64,000 bases of DNA, from the NCBI RefSeq assembly GCF_001906925.1, contig NZ_MRWQ01000006.1, positions 62,001 through 126,000 of the forward strand, written 5' to 3'. A program made the position numbers and the translations under genes. Each line of letters opens with the position of its first letter. The stretch's first letter is position 1. The DNA comes from Domibacillus mangrovi. Its GTDB lineage: Bacteria > Bacillota > Bacilli > Bacillales > Domibacillaceae. The notes beneath the pieces were generated by a model. The model had not been told where the DNA came from and did no database searches. It was given only the letters and a program-made list of their open reading frames with translations. Of the stretch, positions 35,445 through 44,504 are shown one piece after another.

Positions 35445-36226
35445 TGACGAAGCATAAAATGGCCGAAACGTTTGCACAGGTAAAGGAAGAAGGCAAAAAA
35501 GCATTTACGGCTTACATCATGGCCGGTGATGGCGGTCTTCATATGTTAAAAGAAACGATTTTATTGTTAGAAGATGCAGGTGTAACAGTCGTTGAAATCG
35601 GTATTCCATTTTCCGATCCCGTCGCTGACGGTCCGGTCATTCAAGAAGCCGGAAAACGGGCACTGGCTGAAAAAGTGACATTACAAGAAGTACTGGCTGA
35701 ACTTGCATCGTTTAAAGACGACATTTCCATTCCGGTCGTCATTATGACATACGCAAATCCGGTATTTAAACTCGGTGCAGAAACCTTTGCTGATCAATGT
35801 GCAGCAGCTGGTGTGTCCGGTGTTATTATTCCGGATGTGCCGATGGAGGAAGAAACAGAGTTTAAAGAACCGTTGACAAAACATGATATCGCGCTCATTC
35901 GCTTCGTCACACTCACAAGTTCTGATGAACGAATCGATGAAACCGTTGATGGAGCAGAAGGCTTTATTTACGCGGTAACCGTAAACGGCATCACTGGTGC
36001 ACGTGCAGGATTTGCTGGAGACCTGTCCGCTCATCTTGCCCGTATTACAGAAAAGAGTCCTGTACCAGTTCTCGCAGGATTCGGTGTCTCCTCTAAAGAA
36101 CAGGCAGAAATACTTGGTGCTGCATGTGACGGCGTGATTGTCGGCAGTAAAATCGTCTCACTTCTTCATGAAGGACGGGGCCAAGAGATTAAAGAGTTAG
36201 TGCCGGGTAAAGTCGGCGTGAAATAA
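35444..36226 (+). CDS. trpA: Tryptophan synthase alpha chain
   Basis: TrpA cleaves indole-3-glycerol phosphate and passes indole through a tunnel to TrpB. Its two catalytic acids are in VEIGIPFSDPVADGPVIQ: the Glu and the later Asp in this block. AGVSGVIIPDVPMEEE and GFIYAVTVNGITGARAG (loop 6) and the C-terminal PVLAGFGVSSKEQAEIL and DGVIVGSKIV bind the phosphate. It is 260 residues. As the last gene of the operon it is followed immediately by a strong terminator. No aromatic or histidine genes follow, in contrast to the Bacillus subtilis supraoperon. Confidence 0.97.
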   Translation: MTKHKMAETFAQVKEEGKKAFTAYIMAGDGGLHMLKETILLLEDAGVTVVEIGIPFSDPVADGPVIQEAGKRALAEKVTLQEVLAELASFKDDISIPVVIMTYANPVFKLGAETFADQCAAAGVSGVIIPDVPMEEETEFKEPLTKHDIALIRFVTLTSSDERIDETVDGAEGFIYAVTVNGITGARAGFAGDLSAHLARITEKSPVPVLAGFGVSSKEQAEILGAACDGVIVGSKIVSLLHEGRGQEIKELVPGKVGVK

Positions 36227-36233
36227 ATAGAAG

Positions 36234-36268
36234 AAGCTGTCCGGAGTCTGTTTCCCGGACAGCTTTTT
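36234..36268 (+). terminator. Terminator of the trp operon
   Basis: AAGCTGTCCGG (36234-36244) pairs perfectly with CCGGACAGCTT (36255-36265), followed by T. The rest of the 36269-36583 gap shows no gene or RNA that I can name. Confidence 0.9.
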
Positions 36269-36583
36269 CTATTTAGCAGACGATGATTTATTCGCTACTT
36301 GTAGAACCAAGCCGTTTCTTTATGTATTCCTAGTTCTATTTCCCCTATTGGTTTCTGAATACATGGATTGTACCGTTCTTCGGAAATTCATAGACGCCCA
36401 CCCTATTTAACATTAACAAAATGCAAATTCTACAAGAGATAGTCTTTTATGGTTTAGGAAAGTGTACGTTAGCAAAATAGAGAAAAAATGAAATTCAAGA
36501 TAGCCAAAAATTACACGTTTACTTTTGGCGGCGTGAAAAAGATAATGTTATAGAGGAAATAGAATAAGAGGAGGAGGGATAGT

Positions 36584-36808
36584 ATGTACGGGGAAATTGA
36601 AACATTTTTACGACCAGTGGAAGTACAAGAAGGAATGAAGACGGTAATCTATTACTGGGAAATTAAAGTGGCTGAGGTAAATAGAAAAATTTATGTATCA
36701 GCAATAGAACAAACATCTAAACAATCTATACCTTGGCAGCTAAGCAGTAAGTATTCAGTTGAAGAGGCGGCGATTGAGCTAGCTGAAGTTTGTGATCAAA
36801 AAATTTAA
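36584..36808 (+). CDS. Small hypothetical protein, 74 aa
   Basis: I do not recognise this family. The ATG at 36584 follows GAGGAGGAGGGA, a very strong ribosome binding site, and a terminator follows, so it is very likely translated. The product has alternating hydrophobic residues (VIYYWEIKVAEVNRKIYVSAIEQ) suggesting a beta-hairpin, then a C-terminal helix SVEEAAIELAEVCDQKI. No membrane segment, signal or metal motif is present. It is monocistronic between the trp operon and odhA. Confidence 0.65.
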   Translation: MYGEIETFLRPVEVQEGMKTVIYYWEIKVAEVNRKIYVSAIEQTSKQSIPWQLSSKYSVEEAAIELAEVCDQKI

Positions 36809-36828
36809 TTACCAGAATGATTACATGT

Positions 36829-36855
36829 AAGCATCCTTCAATGGGATGCTTTTTA
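36829..36855 (+). terminator. Terminator of the 74-aa gene
   Basis: AAGCATCC pairs with GGATGCTT across a seven-base loop and is followed by T. The next 220 bases up to 37038 are AT-rich without a recognised feature. Confidence 0.75.
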
Positions 36856-37038
36856 ATTTTTTTAAATTTAAAAATGAACAAATTTTACTTACTCATTTAT
36901 ATAAGGCTTTACTAATAGAAAAGGTTCATTCTATAATGGTAATTTTCCTCTTTTTAGGGCTGAAAAACCGCATAATAGCGGGATTTTAAGCAATTTGAAA
37001 AAAGAAAAAAGTTAATTAAAAAATTTTATAAAAAAGCA

Positions 37039-37134
37039 TTGGTTTTTAGATCGAACAGTAGTAAGATGATACATGAAAAAGGCAACCTTCAGGTCGCTGG
37101 ATGAGATACTCAAGTAAAAAGGCCTTTTTCTTTC
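37039..37134 (+). ncRNA. Possible short RNA or leader before odhA
   Basis: TTGGTT (37039-37044), 17 bases, TAAGAT (37062-37067) make a usable promoter. Seven bases further GAAAAAGGC (37075-37083) pairs perfectly with GCCTTTTTC (37122-37130) across 38 bases, followed by TTTCT. This could be a roughly 60-base RNA ending in its own terminator, or an attenuating leader for odhA, whose start lies 130 bases further. No known RNA family is recognised. Confidence 0.35.
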
Positions 37135-37265
37135 TCAAGTCGCTTTTCCATGTTAGACTTGTTGCTGTAAGCGTTTTAGGATCACCTGTACATATTTATA
37201 CGAAAAGAGTATAAAAATAACGAAAAAGAAAATCAAATGGGCGAAATAGTTGGAGGTTTTTCAGA

Positions 37266-40091
37266 ATGAACATGCAGAATGGCCAGGGTAATCCGTGGAA
37301 AGATTTTTCAGGACCAAACCTTGGATATGTAATGGAAATGTATGAACACTACTTAATTGATCCTGACTCAGTGGATCAAGAATTAAGACAGTTGTTTGAT
37401 AAATGGGGAGCGCCTGTATCTCTTGCTGGAAGTGCATCGCCATCCGCAGCAGCAACATCACCGGGTGATCTTGATAAGTTGTATGGAGCCATAAAGCTAG
37501 CTGATGGTATTCGTATTCACGGACACCTTGCAGCAGATATTAATCCGCTTGATGATAGCCGTAAGGATACGCGCCGGATTGACCTTGAGACATATGGATT
37601 AACAGAAGCGGATTTGCGTGCTATTCCGGTTCAATACATTTGCAAAGGTGCACCATCTCATATACAAGACGGATATGAGGCGATTATGCATTTGAAGAAA
37701 GTATACACGGATAAAGTGGCTTTTGAATTTGCACAAGTACATGATCTCGAAGAAAAACAATGGCTTCGTCAGCAAATTGAATCAACAGATTATTATCCGA
37801 CATTTTCAGATGATCATAAAAAAGCGCTTTTGAAGCGGTTGACGGAAGTTGAAGGATTTGAAAAATTCCTTCATAAAACATTTGTTGGTCAAAAACGCTT
37901 TTCTATCGAAGGATTGGATGCGATGGTTCTGCTTCTCGATGAACTCGTTCATCACTCTGCTGTAAAAGGTGCACAAACGATTAACATCGGTATGGCTCAT
38001 CGTGGACGTCTAAACGTTCTCGCCCACATTCTAGGTAAACCATACGAAATGATTTTCGCTGAATTCGCACATGCGCCAAATAAAAAAATGCTTCCACTTG
38101 GTTCAATGAAAATGAACTACTACGGTTGGACAGGAGATGTAAAATATCATCTTGGTGCGGACCGCAGTTATAAAGAAGAAGATACATCAACAGCACGCAT
38201 TACGCTTGCCAATAACCCGAGCCATCTTGAAGTTGTCAGCCCCATTGTAGCCGGATACACAAGAGCGGCGCAGGAAGTTCGGACAAGTAAAGGAAAACCG
38301 GATCTTGATGTGTCAAAAGCAATGTCGATTATTATCCACGGTGACGCTGCCTTCCCGGGTCAGGGAATTGTTGGTGAAACGTTTAATATGAGCCAGATTA
38401 ACGGCTATAAAACAGGTGGATCCATTCACATCATTTCAAATAACATGATTGGGTTTACGACTGAATCCTATGATTCCCGCTCAACACGTTATGCATCAGA
38501 TGTAGCAAAAGGCTTCGAAGTGCCGATCGTTCATGTGAATGCAGATGATCCAGAAGCATGTGTGGCAGCTGCTTTTATGGCAGTTAATTATCGCTCACGT
38601 TTCGGTAAAGATTTTGTGATTGATTTAATCGGTTACCGTCGCTTTGGTCATAATGAAACAGATGAACCGATGACAACGAATCCAAAAATGTACCAGTTGA
38701 TTCGCAATCATAAAACTGTTCGTGAATTGTATGCGAATAAACTTGTTGATCGTGGTGTCATTGATGTAGGTTATGCAGAAAAAGTATACAGTGAAAATGA
38801 ACAAAAGCTGAAAGATTTGTTTGAAACTGTTCCGAAAACAGATGACAATCCAGATATCGTGATGAATCCGCCGAAAGTCGTTGAGCAGGATCTACCTTGC
38901 AATAAGACAGGTGTCAGTGAAGACGACTTAAAAATCATTAATCAGGAACTTTTGACTTGGCCGGACGCATTCCAGCCATTCAAAAAACTTGAACGTATTT
39001 TGAAACGCCGCGAGCATCTATTTGAAGAAGATGGTCAAATAGATTGGGGGCATGCCGAAACGCTCGCATTTGCTTCGATTTTAAAGGAAGGCACCCCGAT
39101 CAGACTGACTGGTCAGGATTCGCAGCGTGGTACATTTGCACATAGGAACCTCGTATTGCATGATGAAAACAGTGGAGCAGAATACTTACCGCTTCATGGA
39201 TTAAGCAATACAAATGCGTCATTTGATGTCATTAACTCGCCGCTTACAGAAACAGCTGTTGTCGGTTTTGAATATGGCTATAATGTATTCTCTCCTGAAA
39301 CGCTTGTTCTTTGGGAAGCGCAGTTTGGTGACTTTGCGAATATGGCACAAGTAATGTTTGACCAATTCGTCGCATCTGGACGAGCGAAATGGGGTCAAAA
39401 GTCAGGTCTTGTTCTGCTTCTGCCACACGGGTATGAAGGTCAAGGACCGGAGCATTCAAGTGCTCGGATGGAGCGTTTCTTGCAGTTAGCAGGAGAAAAT
39501 AACTGGACGGTGGCAAACTTATCGTCAACAGCGCAATATTTCCATATTTTGCGCCGTCAAGCTTCAATTCTGCAAAAAGAAGAAGTACGTCCGCTTGTCA
39601 TCATGACGCCGAAAAGCTTGCTTCGCCATCCGCTTGCAGCATCGAAAGCATCGGAATTCTCTAATGGTATATTTAAACTTGTTGTAGAAGAACCAAGAAC
39701 AGGCAACAATCCTAAGAAAGTCGAACGTCTCGTTCTTTGCAGCGGTAAAGTGTCAATCGACCTTGCTGAGCAAATTGATAAGACAGAGGACAATTTAGAC
39801 TGGCTTCATGTCTTGCGTGTAGAAGAATTGTATCCATTCCCGAAAGATGAGATCGCTGAAATTTTAAAACAATTCTCGAATGTGAAAGAAATTATCTGGC
39901 TGCAGGAAGAACCACAAAACATGGGTGCGTGGACATATATGGATCCAAGACTGCGTGATGTAGCTCCTGATGGAACATCTGTCCGTTACGTGGGCCGCCG
40001 CCGCCGTTCAAGCCCTTCTGAAGGGGATGCAATTGTCCACAAAAAAGAACAGGCACGTCTGTTACGTGCTGCCATGACGAAAGAACAGTAA
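37266..40091 (+). CDS. odhA: 2-oxoglutarate dehydrogenase E1 component
   Basis: OdhA is the thiamin-diphosphate subunit that decarboxylates 2-oxoglutarate in the TCA cycle and transfers the succinyl group to OdhB's lipoyl arm. At 941 residues it is full length. The N-terminus [22 protein letters not shown] is the E2-binding segment. The TPP site is covered by [40 protein letters not shown] (key part GDAAFPGQG) and [16 protein letters not shown]. The second half has [35 protein letters not shown] and [13 protein letters not shown]-like [14 protein letters not shown]. The ATG at 37266 is nine bases after GGAGG. odhB follows after 90 bases. Confidence 0.97.
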   Translation: MNMQNGQGNPWKDFSGPNLGYVMEMYEHYLIDPDSVDQELRQLFDKWGAPVSLAGSASPSAAATSPGDLDKLYGAIKLADGIRIHGHLAADINPLDDSRKDTRRIDLETYGLTEADLRAIPVQYICKGAPSHIQDGYEAIMHLKKVYTDKVAFEFAQVHDLEEKQWLRQQIESTDYYPTFSDDHKKALLKRLTEVEGFEKFLHKTFVGQKRFSIEGLDAMVLLLDELVHHSAVKGAQTINIGMAHRGRLNVLAHILGKPYEMIFAEFAHAPNKKMLPLGSMKMNYYGWTGDVKYHLGADRSYKEEDTSTARITLANNPSHLEVVSPIVAGYTRAAQEVRTSKGKPDLDVSKAMSIIIHGDAAFPGQGIVGETFNMSQINGYKTGGSIHIISNNMIGFTTESYDSRSTRYASDVAKGFEVPIVHVNADDPEACVAAAFMAVNYRSRFGKDFVIDLIGYRRFGHNETDEPMTTNPKMYQLIRNHKTVRELYANKLVDRGVIDVGYAEKVYSENEQKLKDLFETVPKTDDNPDIVMNPPKVVEQDLPCNKTGVSEDDLKIINQELLTWPDAFQPFKKLERILKRREHLFEEDGQIDWGHAETLAFASILKEGTPIRLTGQDSQRGTFAHRNLVLHDENSGAEYLPLHGLSNTNASFDVINSPLTETAVVGFEYGYNVFSPETLVLWEAQFGDFANMAQVMFDQFVASGRAKWGQKSGLVLLLPHGYEGQGPEHSSARMERFLQLAGENNWTVANLSSTAQYFHILRRQASILQKEEVRPLVIMTPKSLLRHPLAASKASEFSNGIFKLVVEEPRTGNNPKKVERLVLCSGKVSIDLAEQIDKTEDNLDWLHVLRVEELYPFPKDEIAEILKQFSNVKEIIWLQEEPQNMGAWTYMDPRLRDVAPDGTSVRYVGRRRRSSPSEGDAIVHKKEQARLLRAAMTKEQ

Positions 40092-40181
40092 TAACAAATA
40101 TACTGCAGCCGGTTTAAGTCCAGCTGCAGATAGTACATAATAAGAAAATAATGATGAATGATAACGAGGAGGATTTTTAAC

Positions 40182-41414
40182 GTGGCAGAAATTAGAGTTC
40201 CTGAACTGGCAGAATCAATTACAGAAGGTACGATTGCGCAATGGTTAAAACAACCCGGTGATTACGTGGAAAAAGGCGAATACATCGTTGAGCTTGAAAC
40301 AGATAAAGTAAACGTCGAAATCATTTCGGAAGAAGCAGGAACGATCAAAGAATTACAGGCAGCAGAAGGCGATACGGTTAAAGTAGGTCAAGTCATTGCT
40401 ATTGTAGAAGCGGGTGCAACAAGTGCTACCCAGGCTCCAGCAGCTCCAGCATCAGAAGCAGCGCCGAAAGCAGAAGAGAAAGAAGTACAGCCTGAACCAG
40501 CTAAAGAAGATCCGAACAACCGGACAGTAGCTTCACCAGCAGCACGTAAATTAGCGCGTGAAAAAGGAATTGACTTATCTGCAGTTAAACCAGCTGATCC
40601 GCTAGGACGCGTCCGTGTTCAAGATGTAGAGACGCATCAAGATGTACCTTCATCTCCAGCTGCAGCCCCACAAAAAACACCTGTAGCAGCACCTGCGAAA
40701 AAACAGGATGATGGGAAACCGGTTGAGCGTGAGCGTATGAGCCGTCGCCGTCAAACGATTGCTAAACGTCTTGTTGAAGTACAGCAAACAGCTGCGATGT
40801 TGACGACGTTTAACGAAATTGACATGACAAATATTATGGATCTTCGCAAACGTAAAAAAGATAAATTCTTTGATGATCATGATGTGCGTCTTGGTTTCAT
40901 GTCATTCTTCACAAAAGCCGTTGTGGCAGGATTGAAAAAGTATCAGTACGTCAATGCTGAAATCGATGGCGATGAAGTTCTGTTGAAAAAGTTCTATGAT
41001 ATCGGTGTTGCCGTATCAACAGATGATGGTCTTGTCGTACCAGTTGTCCGTGATTGCGACCGTAAAAACTTCTCTGAAATCGAAGGGTCTATTATGGAGA
41101 TGGCTCTAAAAGCACGTGATAATAAACTGGCGCTTGCTGATCTGCAAGGCGGCACGTTTACGATCACAAACGGCGGTGTTTTCGGATCGCTGCTATCAAC
41201 ACCTATTCTGAACGGTTCACAGGTCGGCATTCTCGGCATGCATACGATTCAAAAGCGTCCGGTTGCAATTGGGGATTCCATTGAAATTCGTCCTATGATG
41301 TACGTGGCTCTTTCTTATGACCACCGTATTATTGATGGAAAAGAAGCAGTCAGCTTTTTGAAAATGGTGAAAGAATTAATTGAAAATCCTGAAGATCTTC
41401 TTCTAGAAGGATAA
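40182..41414 (+). CDS. odhB: Dihydrolipoyl succinyltransferase, E2 component
   Basis: OdhB forms the core of the 2-oxoglutarate dehydrogenase complex. Residues 1-75 are the lipoyl domain, with the lipoylated lysine in [16 protein letters not shown] flexible Ala/Pro/Glu-rich linker follows, then the E1/E3-binding domain [20 protein letters not shown] (about residues 116-150), a second linker, and the catalytic domain ending in [17 protein letters not shown] with the active His and Asp. The GTG at 40182 follows GAGGAGG at normal distance; the ATG upstream overlaps that ribosome binding site and is not used. About 410 residues. It is the last gene of the pair and is followed by a terminator; E3 must come from elsewhere. 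Confidence 0.97.
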   Translation: MAEIRVPELAESITEGTIAQWLKQPGDYVEKGEYIVELETDKVNVEIISEEAGTIKELQAAEGDTVKVGQVIAIVEAGATSATQAPAAPASEAAPKAEEKEVQPEPAKEDPNNRTVASPAARKLAREKGIDLSAVKPADPLGRVRVQDVETHQDVPSSPAAAPQKTPVAAPAKKQDDGKPVERERMSRRRQTIAKRLVEVQQTAAMLTTFNEIDMTNIMDLRKRKKDKFFDDHDVRLGFMSFFTKAVVAGLKKYQYVNAEIDGDEVLLKKFYDIGVAVSTDDGLVVPVVRDCDRKNFSEIEGSIMEMALKARDNKLALADLQGGTFTITNGGVFGSLLSTPILNGSQVGILGMHTIQKRPVAIGDSIEIRPMMYVALSYDHRIIDGKEAVSFLKMVKELIENPEDLLLEG

Positions 41415-41422
41415 GTAACACA

Positions 41423-41449
41423 AAAATCCCGCAGTTGCGGGATTTTTTT
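41423..41449. terminator. Terminator after odhB
   Basis: AAAATCCCGC-AGTT-GCGGGATTTT followed by T; it also lies directly beyond the stop of the opposing sda-like gene and may serve both. Confidence 0.88.
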
Positions 41450-41450
41450 A

Positions 41451-41585
41451 TTATTTTTCATTTTTAGGTGATAATCCTCGTTTTCTCACTTCAATTTTTA
41501 ATGCATTGATCCATTCCTTGTCGTCCCCGTTATTCAATGCGTCCCGATAAGCAGCCACTAACAGTTCATTGCTCATAATCTTCAT
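41451..41585 (-). CDS. sda: Sda-like sporulation histidine kinase inhibitor, 44 aa
   Basis: A small gene on the minus strand with ATG at 41585 preceded by GAGGAGG at eleven bases. The product MKIMSNELLVAAYRDALN and KEWINALKIEVRKRGLS has the helix-turn-helix hairpin pattern of Sda (LSDELLIESYxKAxxLxLxxDFIxLIExEIxRR-type). Sda blocks phosphotransfer in the sporulation kinases KinA/KinB when DNA replication is disturbed. Length (Sda is 46-52) and the pattern of hydrophobic residues fit; identity is modest. Its promoter region contains a 24-base perfect palindrome. It converges on odhB with a common terminator. Confidence 0.7.
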   Translation of the reverse strand: MKIMSNELLVAAYRDALNNGDDKEWINALKIEVRKRGLSPKNEK

Positions 41586-41614
41586 TCGTTTATGACCTCC
41601 TCTGAGTGGTGTTA

Positions 41615-41638
41615 AAATAAAGATATATATCTTTATTT
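41615..41638. promoter_or_regulatory. 24-base perfect palindrome upstream of the sda-like gene
   Basis: Arms AAATAAAGATAT and ATATCTTTATTT are exact reverse complements without a gap. It lies 30 bases before the start codon, overlapping the likely promoter on the minus strand. It may be an operator or merely AT-rich symmetry; no matching regulator is known to me. Confidence 0.45.
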
Positions 41639-41773
41639 GCTGAATATTATACTAGCAATCAATCTAAATGCAAACGATAAACAAGAATCTAATAAAAACG
41701 ATAGAATATTCCCAATTTATATTATCTTTTTTAAAAAAATTGTAATAAAATCATGAAAAAGGGGGGCTATTTG

Positions 41774-43213
41774 TTGTATATTTATAAGAGTAGTCAGATA
41801 AAAGAGGCTGACAAATGGGCAGAAGAACAGGGGATGACGGCTTTTACGTTGATGGAGCTTTCAGGGGTTGGCCTTTTCAACGCTATAAAACAGGATTTGG
41901 ATATACATAAACATCATTTCACCATTATAGCAGGCAAAGGGAATAACGGAGGAGATGGCATTGTGCTTGCCCGTTATCTTCAAATAGCAGGTGTGCGATG
42001 TACCCTTTTCTTTCCGTTGGGACTTCCGGTATCCGCAGCATCAAAAGCTCACTTTGACTATTATTCTTCACTTGGTTTTTCAGTATCGACAAATTTACCG
42101 GATCAATCAGGTTCAATTCTTGTTGACAGTTTGCTCGGTATTGGGGTTAAGCTCCCGCTACGGGAAAATATTCAACATGTGATGGACTGGATGAATAGAC
42201 AGGTAGCGATGAAAGTGGCGATTGATTTACCAACGGGTGCAGCATCAGATGATGGCGATTGTGACAAGCATGCATTTAAAGCAGATCGGACGTACTCGCT
42301 GCACGGATATAAGCCATCTCGTTTTTTGTTTCCAGCGGCCTCTTTGTATGGTGAGACAAAAGTGGTCGAGATCGGATTGCCACATACATCGAACTGGAAA
42401 GTGAGAAGTGCACTGGATGTAGCTAAATCACTCACATATAGCGGCCGGAATACCCATAAAGGAACATTTGGCCACGGATTATTAATTGCGGGTACGAAAG
42501 ATATGCCGGGCAGTGCAGCACTCGCTGCATCTGGCGCCGTTTCATGCGGTGCTGGAAAATTGACCGTACAGACAGAAAAAGAAGCTGTCCCGATTATTGC
42601 GTCCCATGTACCAGAAGCGATGTATCAAATTAACCCGCACATCGAATTGGACCATTCATTTGATGCCATTGCAGCAGGATGTGGCCGACCGTCTAATGAT
42701 AAAATGGAAACATTAATCGAGGAACTTTTAGCACAAAGTAAGCCTGTGATTCTTGATGCAGGTGCGTTGTATCCACGCTCATATGCAAAGAAAAAATGTC
42801 CGATCATCGTTACACCGCATCCCGGAGAGTTTTCCCGGATGACCGGCAAAGAGATTGTTTATGTTCAGCGTACGCGCCTAGAGGCAGCTTCTGCTTATGC
42901 TGTTGAAAACAATGTCACGGTTGTATTAAAAGGGGAGTACACCGTGACGGCTTTTGCTGATGGCAGCGGGTATGTGAATGTGACCGGCAACGATGGTTTG
43001 TCAAAAGGCGGCAGTGGAGATGTGCTGACAGGCCTTATTCTCGCATTGGTGCTCCGAAACAAAAATATAAAAGAAGCAGTGGCCGATGCAGTCTATCTTC
43101 ATGGTTATTGTGCAGATAAGTGGAAGGAAGCGTATCCGGCACAGACAATGCGTCCATCTTATATTTCGCAAATAATTGCCGAAGCCGCAAATGAAATTTT
43201 AAAGGAGACATGA
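41774..43213 (+). CDS. nnrD: Bifunctional NAD(P)H-hydrate epimerase / ADP-dependent dehydratase
   Basis: This repair enzyme restores NADH and NADPH from their damaged hydrated forms. The N-terminal YjeF_N epimerase domain (residues 1-210) holds IAGKGNNGGDGIVLARYLQI and VDSLLGIGVKLPLREN, while the C-terminal ribokinase-like dehydratase (from about residue 225) has THKGTFGHGLLIAGTKDMPGSA (key part GTFGHGLLIAG), VTPHPGEFSRMTG and the phosphate site VTGNDGLSKGGSGDVLTGLI. The ATG upstream overlaps the ribosome binding site AAAAGGGGGG; TTG at 41774 is seven bases past it and is preferred, giving 479 residues. It is followed with overlap-scale spacing by a small gene. Confidence 0.93.
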   Translation: MYIYKSSQIKEADKWAEEQGMTAFTLMELSGVGLFNAIKQDLDIHKHHFTIIAGKGNNGGDGIVLARYLQIAGVRCTLFFPLGLPVSAASKAHFDYYSSLGFSVSTNLPDQSGSILVDSLLGIGVKLPLRENIQHVMDWMNRQVAMKVAIDLPTGAASDDGDCDKHAFKADRTYSLHGYKPSRFLFPAASLYGETKVVEIGLPHTSNWKVRSALDVAKSLTYSGRNTHKGTFGHGLLIAGTKDMPGSAALAASGAVSCGAGKLTVQTEKEAVPIIASHVPEAMYQINPHIELDHSFDAIAAGCGRPSNDKMETLIEELLAQSKPVILDAGALYPRSYAKKKCPIIVTPHPGEFSRMTGKEIVYVQRTRLEAASAYAVENNVTVVLKGEYTVTAFADGSGYVNVTGNDGLSKGGSGDVLTGLILALVLRNKNIKEAVADAVYLHGYCADKWKEAYPAQTMRPSYISQIIAEAANEILKET

Positions 43214-43215
43214 AA

Positions 43216-43422
43216 ATGATACATACAAAATGGAATGAAAAAGAAACGATTAAACAGGTAACGTGTGTGCATACAAAAGCAGAAAAGTACATGGTTGAAC
43301 ATGTATTGACAGAAGGTAATGTGTACGATGTGAAAAATGAAACAGATGAATTTTATTTTGTTGTTGATAACAAAGGCCGTATATCCGGATTTTATAAAGA
43401 TTATTTTCAAGATATAAACTAA
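43216..43422 (+). CDS. Small protein, DUF6501-like
   Basis: A 68-residue soluble protein. Of two in-frame ATGs the one at 43216 is eight bases after AAAGGAG, the one at 43210 only two, so the second is chosen; the ribosome binding site lies in the end of the preceding gene and the two are probably cotranscribed. The sequence (TKWNEKETIKQVTCVHTKAE, then VYDVKNETDEFYFVVDNKGR and GFYKDYF) reads as a small beta barrel. It resembles the short Bacillaceae family I know as DUF6501, of unknown function; that match is from memory. Confidence 0.6.
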   Translation: MIHTKWNEKETIKQVTCVHTKAEKYMVEHVLTEGNVYDVKNETDEFYFVVDNKGRISGFYKDYFQDIN

Positions 43423-43453
43423 TTGAACGGATCGATTTGTGGGAGGGAACAAA

Positions 43454-43870
43454 GTGTTTGATGAACGAATTGCGTTAAAAATTAGACTTGATCAGTTGGC
43501 AGATGCGGAAGTTCGGGTGATGCAGGAGTTTAAAAAAGAGAGGGCAGTTATTTTTTCTCGTTTACAGGAACTTGACAGTGTGGATGAGTCAGATGATCGT
43601 TCAGTCACCGCGATTACAAAACTCGGGATGCCGCCAAGAGCCCGCCGCGGTCGCCGAAGTGAAAGTTTAACTAAACTTCGTGAAACTGCAGTCGTCGTAC
43701 TGAAAGAGCAAAATACACCCATTCGAGGCATTGAATTACAGCGTTTTGTGGAAGAACGGACAGGTAAAAAAATTGCGAATATGACGACGTTTATGAATGG
43801 TCTTGAACGTGAAAATGAACGTGTCCGAAAGCTTGGTCGAGGACTATATATGTACGAATACGATATATGA
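43454..43870 (+). CDS. rok: Rok-like nucleoid-associated repressor
   Basis: Rok silences AT-rich, often horizontally acquired genes and represses comK in Bacillus subtilis. The N-terminus MFDERIALKIRLDQLADAEV followed by FKKERAVIFSRLQELD matches the Rok coiled-coil oligomerisation segment. The C-terminal winged helix is clear: LRETAVVVLKEQNTPIRGIE, LQRFVEERTGKKIANMTTFM. The linker is very short, giving 138 residues against 191 in Bacillus subtilis; a basic patch RARRGRRSES sits just before the DNA-binding domain. GTG at 43454 is six bases after GGGAGGG. Identification rests on both end domains; the shortened linker is a real difference. A terminator follows. Confidence 0.8.
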   Translation: MFDERIALKIRLDQLADAEVRVMQEFKKERAVIFSRLQELDSVDESDDRSVTAITKLGMPPRARRGRRSESLTKLRETAVVVLKEQNTPIRGIELQRFVEERTGKKIANMTTFMNGLERENERVRKLGRGLYMYEYDI

Positions 43871-43903
43871 ACTATTTTTATTTAAATTTTATAAACATGT
43901 TTA

Positions 43904-43936
43904 CAGCCCTTTTCATTAGGAGAAAGGGCTGTTTTT
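43904..43936 (+). terminator. Terminator after the rok-like gene
   Basis: CAGCCCTTT (43904-43912) pairs with AAAGGGCTG (43923-43931), followed by five T. Confidence 0.88.
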
Positions 43937-44031
43937 ATCGTTTGACGACGAAACTTTATTATACATTGAATTCATGAAATGGAATTGGCGAATTAAAATG
44001 GTTAGATCAGGCATAATACCCTTAGAAAGGG

Positions 44032-44313
44032 GTGATTGTCATCTATAATACAGGAGATTGGGTTTTTAATAAAAATAATCAAACACGGGGTTTTATCGTA
44101 GCATCAACGCATCATGCATCCGTAGTCACTTATGTACGAAATGGACACTTTGTTACCTCGAATTCGAGTACACAAAACCTTGAGAAATTGGACGCGCAAC
44201 TCAAACCAGATGAATTAATGGAATTAATGGATATGGCACTCGAACTGAGGGATCGAGAATGGTTCCAAGAACTCACCACGCAAATTGGAAAAGCGAAGGA
44301 GTGTGCGGAATGA
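44032..44313 (+). CDS. Small IDEAL-domain protein
   Basis: A 93-residue protein whose last part, KPDELMELMDMALELRDREWFQELTTQI, fits the IDEAL motif found at the C-terminus of several Bacillaceae proteins (for example ComK-related and YpiB-like proteins), a short helical protein-interaction module. The N-terminal part (YNTGDWVFNKNNQTRGFIVA) is beta-rich with no known domain. The start is uncertain: the GTG at 44032 almost overlaps the ribosome binding site AAAGGGG, so a nearby non-standard start a few codons in is possible. Monocistronic, ended by a strong terminator. Function unknown. Confidence 0.65.
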   Translation: MIVIYNTGDWVFNKNNQTRGFIVASTHHASVVTYVRNGHFVTSNSSTQNLEKLDAQLKPDELMELMDMALELRDREWFQELTTQIGKAKECAE

Positions 44314-44384
44314 AAGTGAAAAAAAATCAGTCCTATAAGGGTTCATTTAGACTCTATTTTTGAAATGAAAATAAAACAGAACCT

Positions 44385-44423
44385 AAAAAGGGCTGTGATT
44401 TCGAAAAATCACGCCCTTTTTTT
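44385..44423 (+). terminator. Terminator after the IDEAL-domain gene
   Basis: AAAAAGGGC-t-GTGATTT / AAATCAC-GCCCTTTTT around CGAA with one bulge; T-rich on the downstream side. Confidence 0.85.
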
Positions 44424-44504
44424 AGTGCCTTCTTTTTGTTAGTTAACGTAACGATTGTTAGCATAGCTCCGTTATTAAACATGCGTACTATCTTTCGACA
44501 GTGG

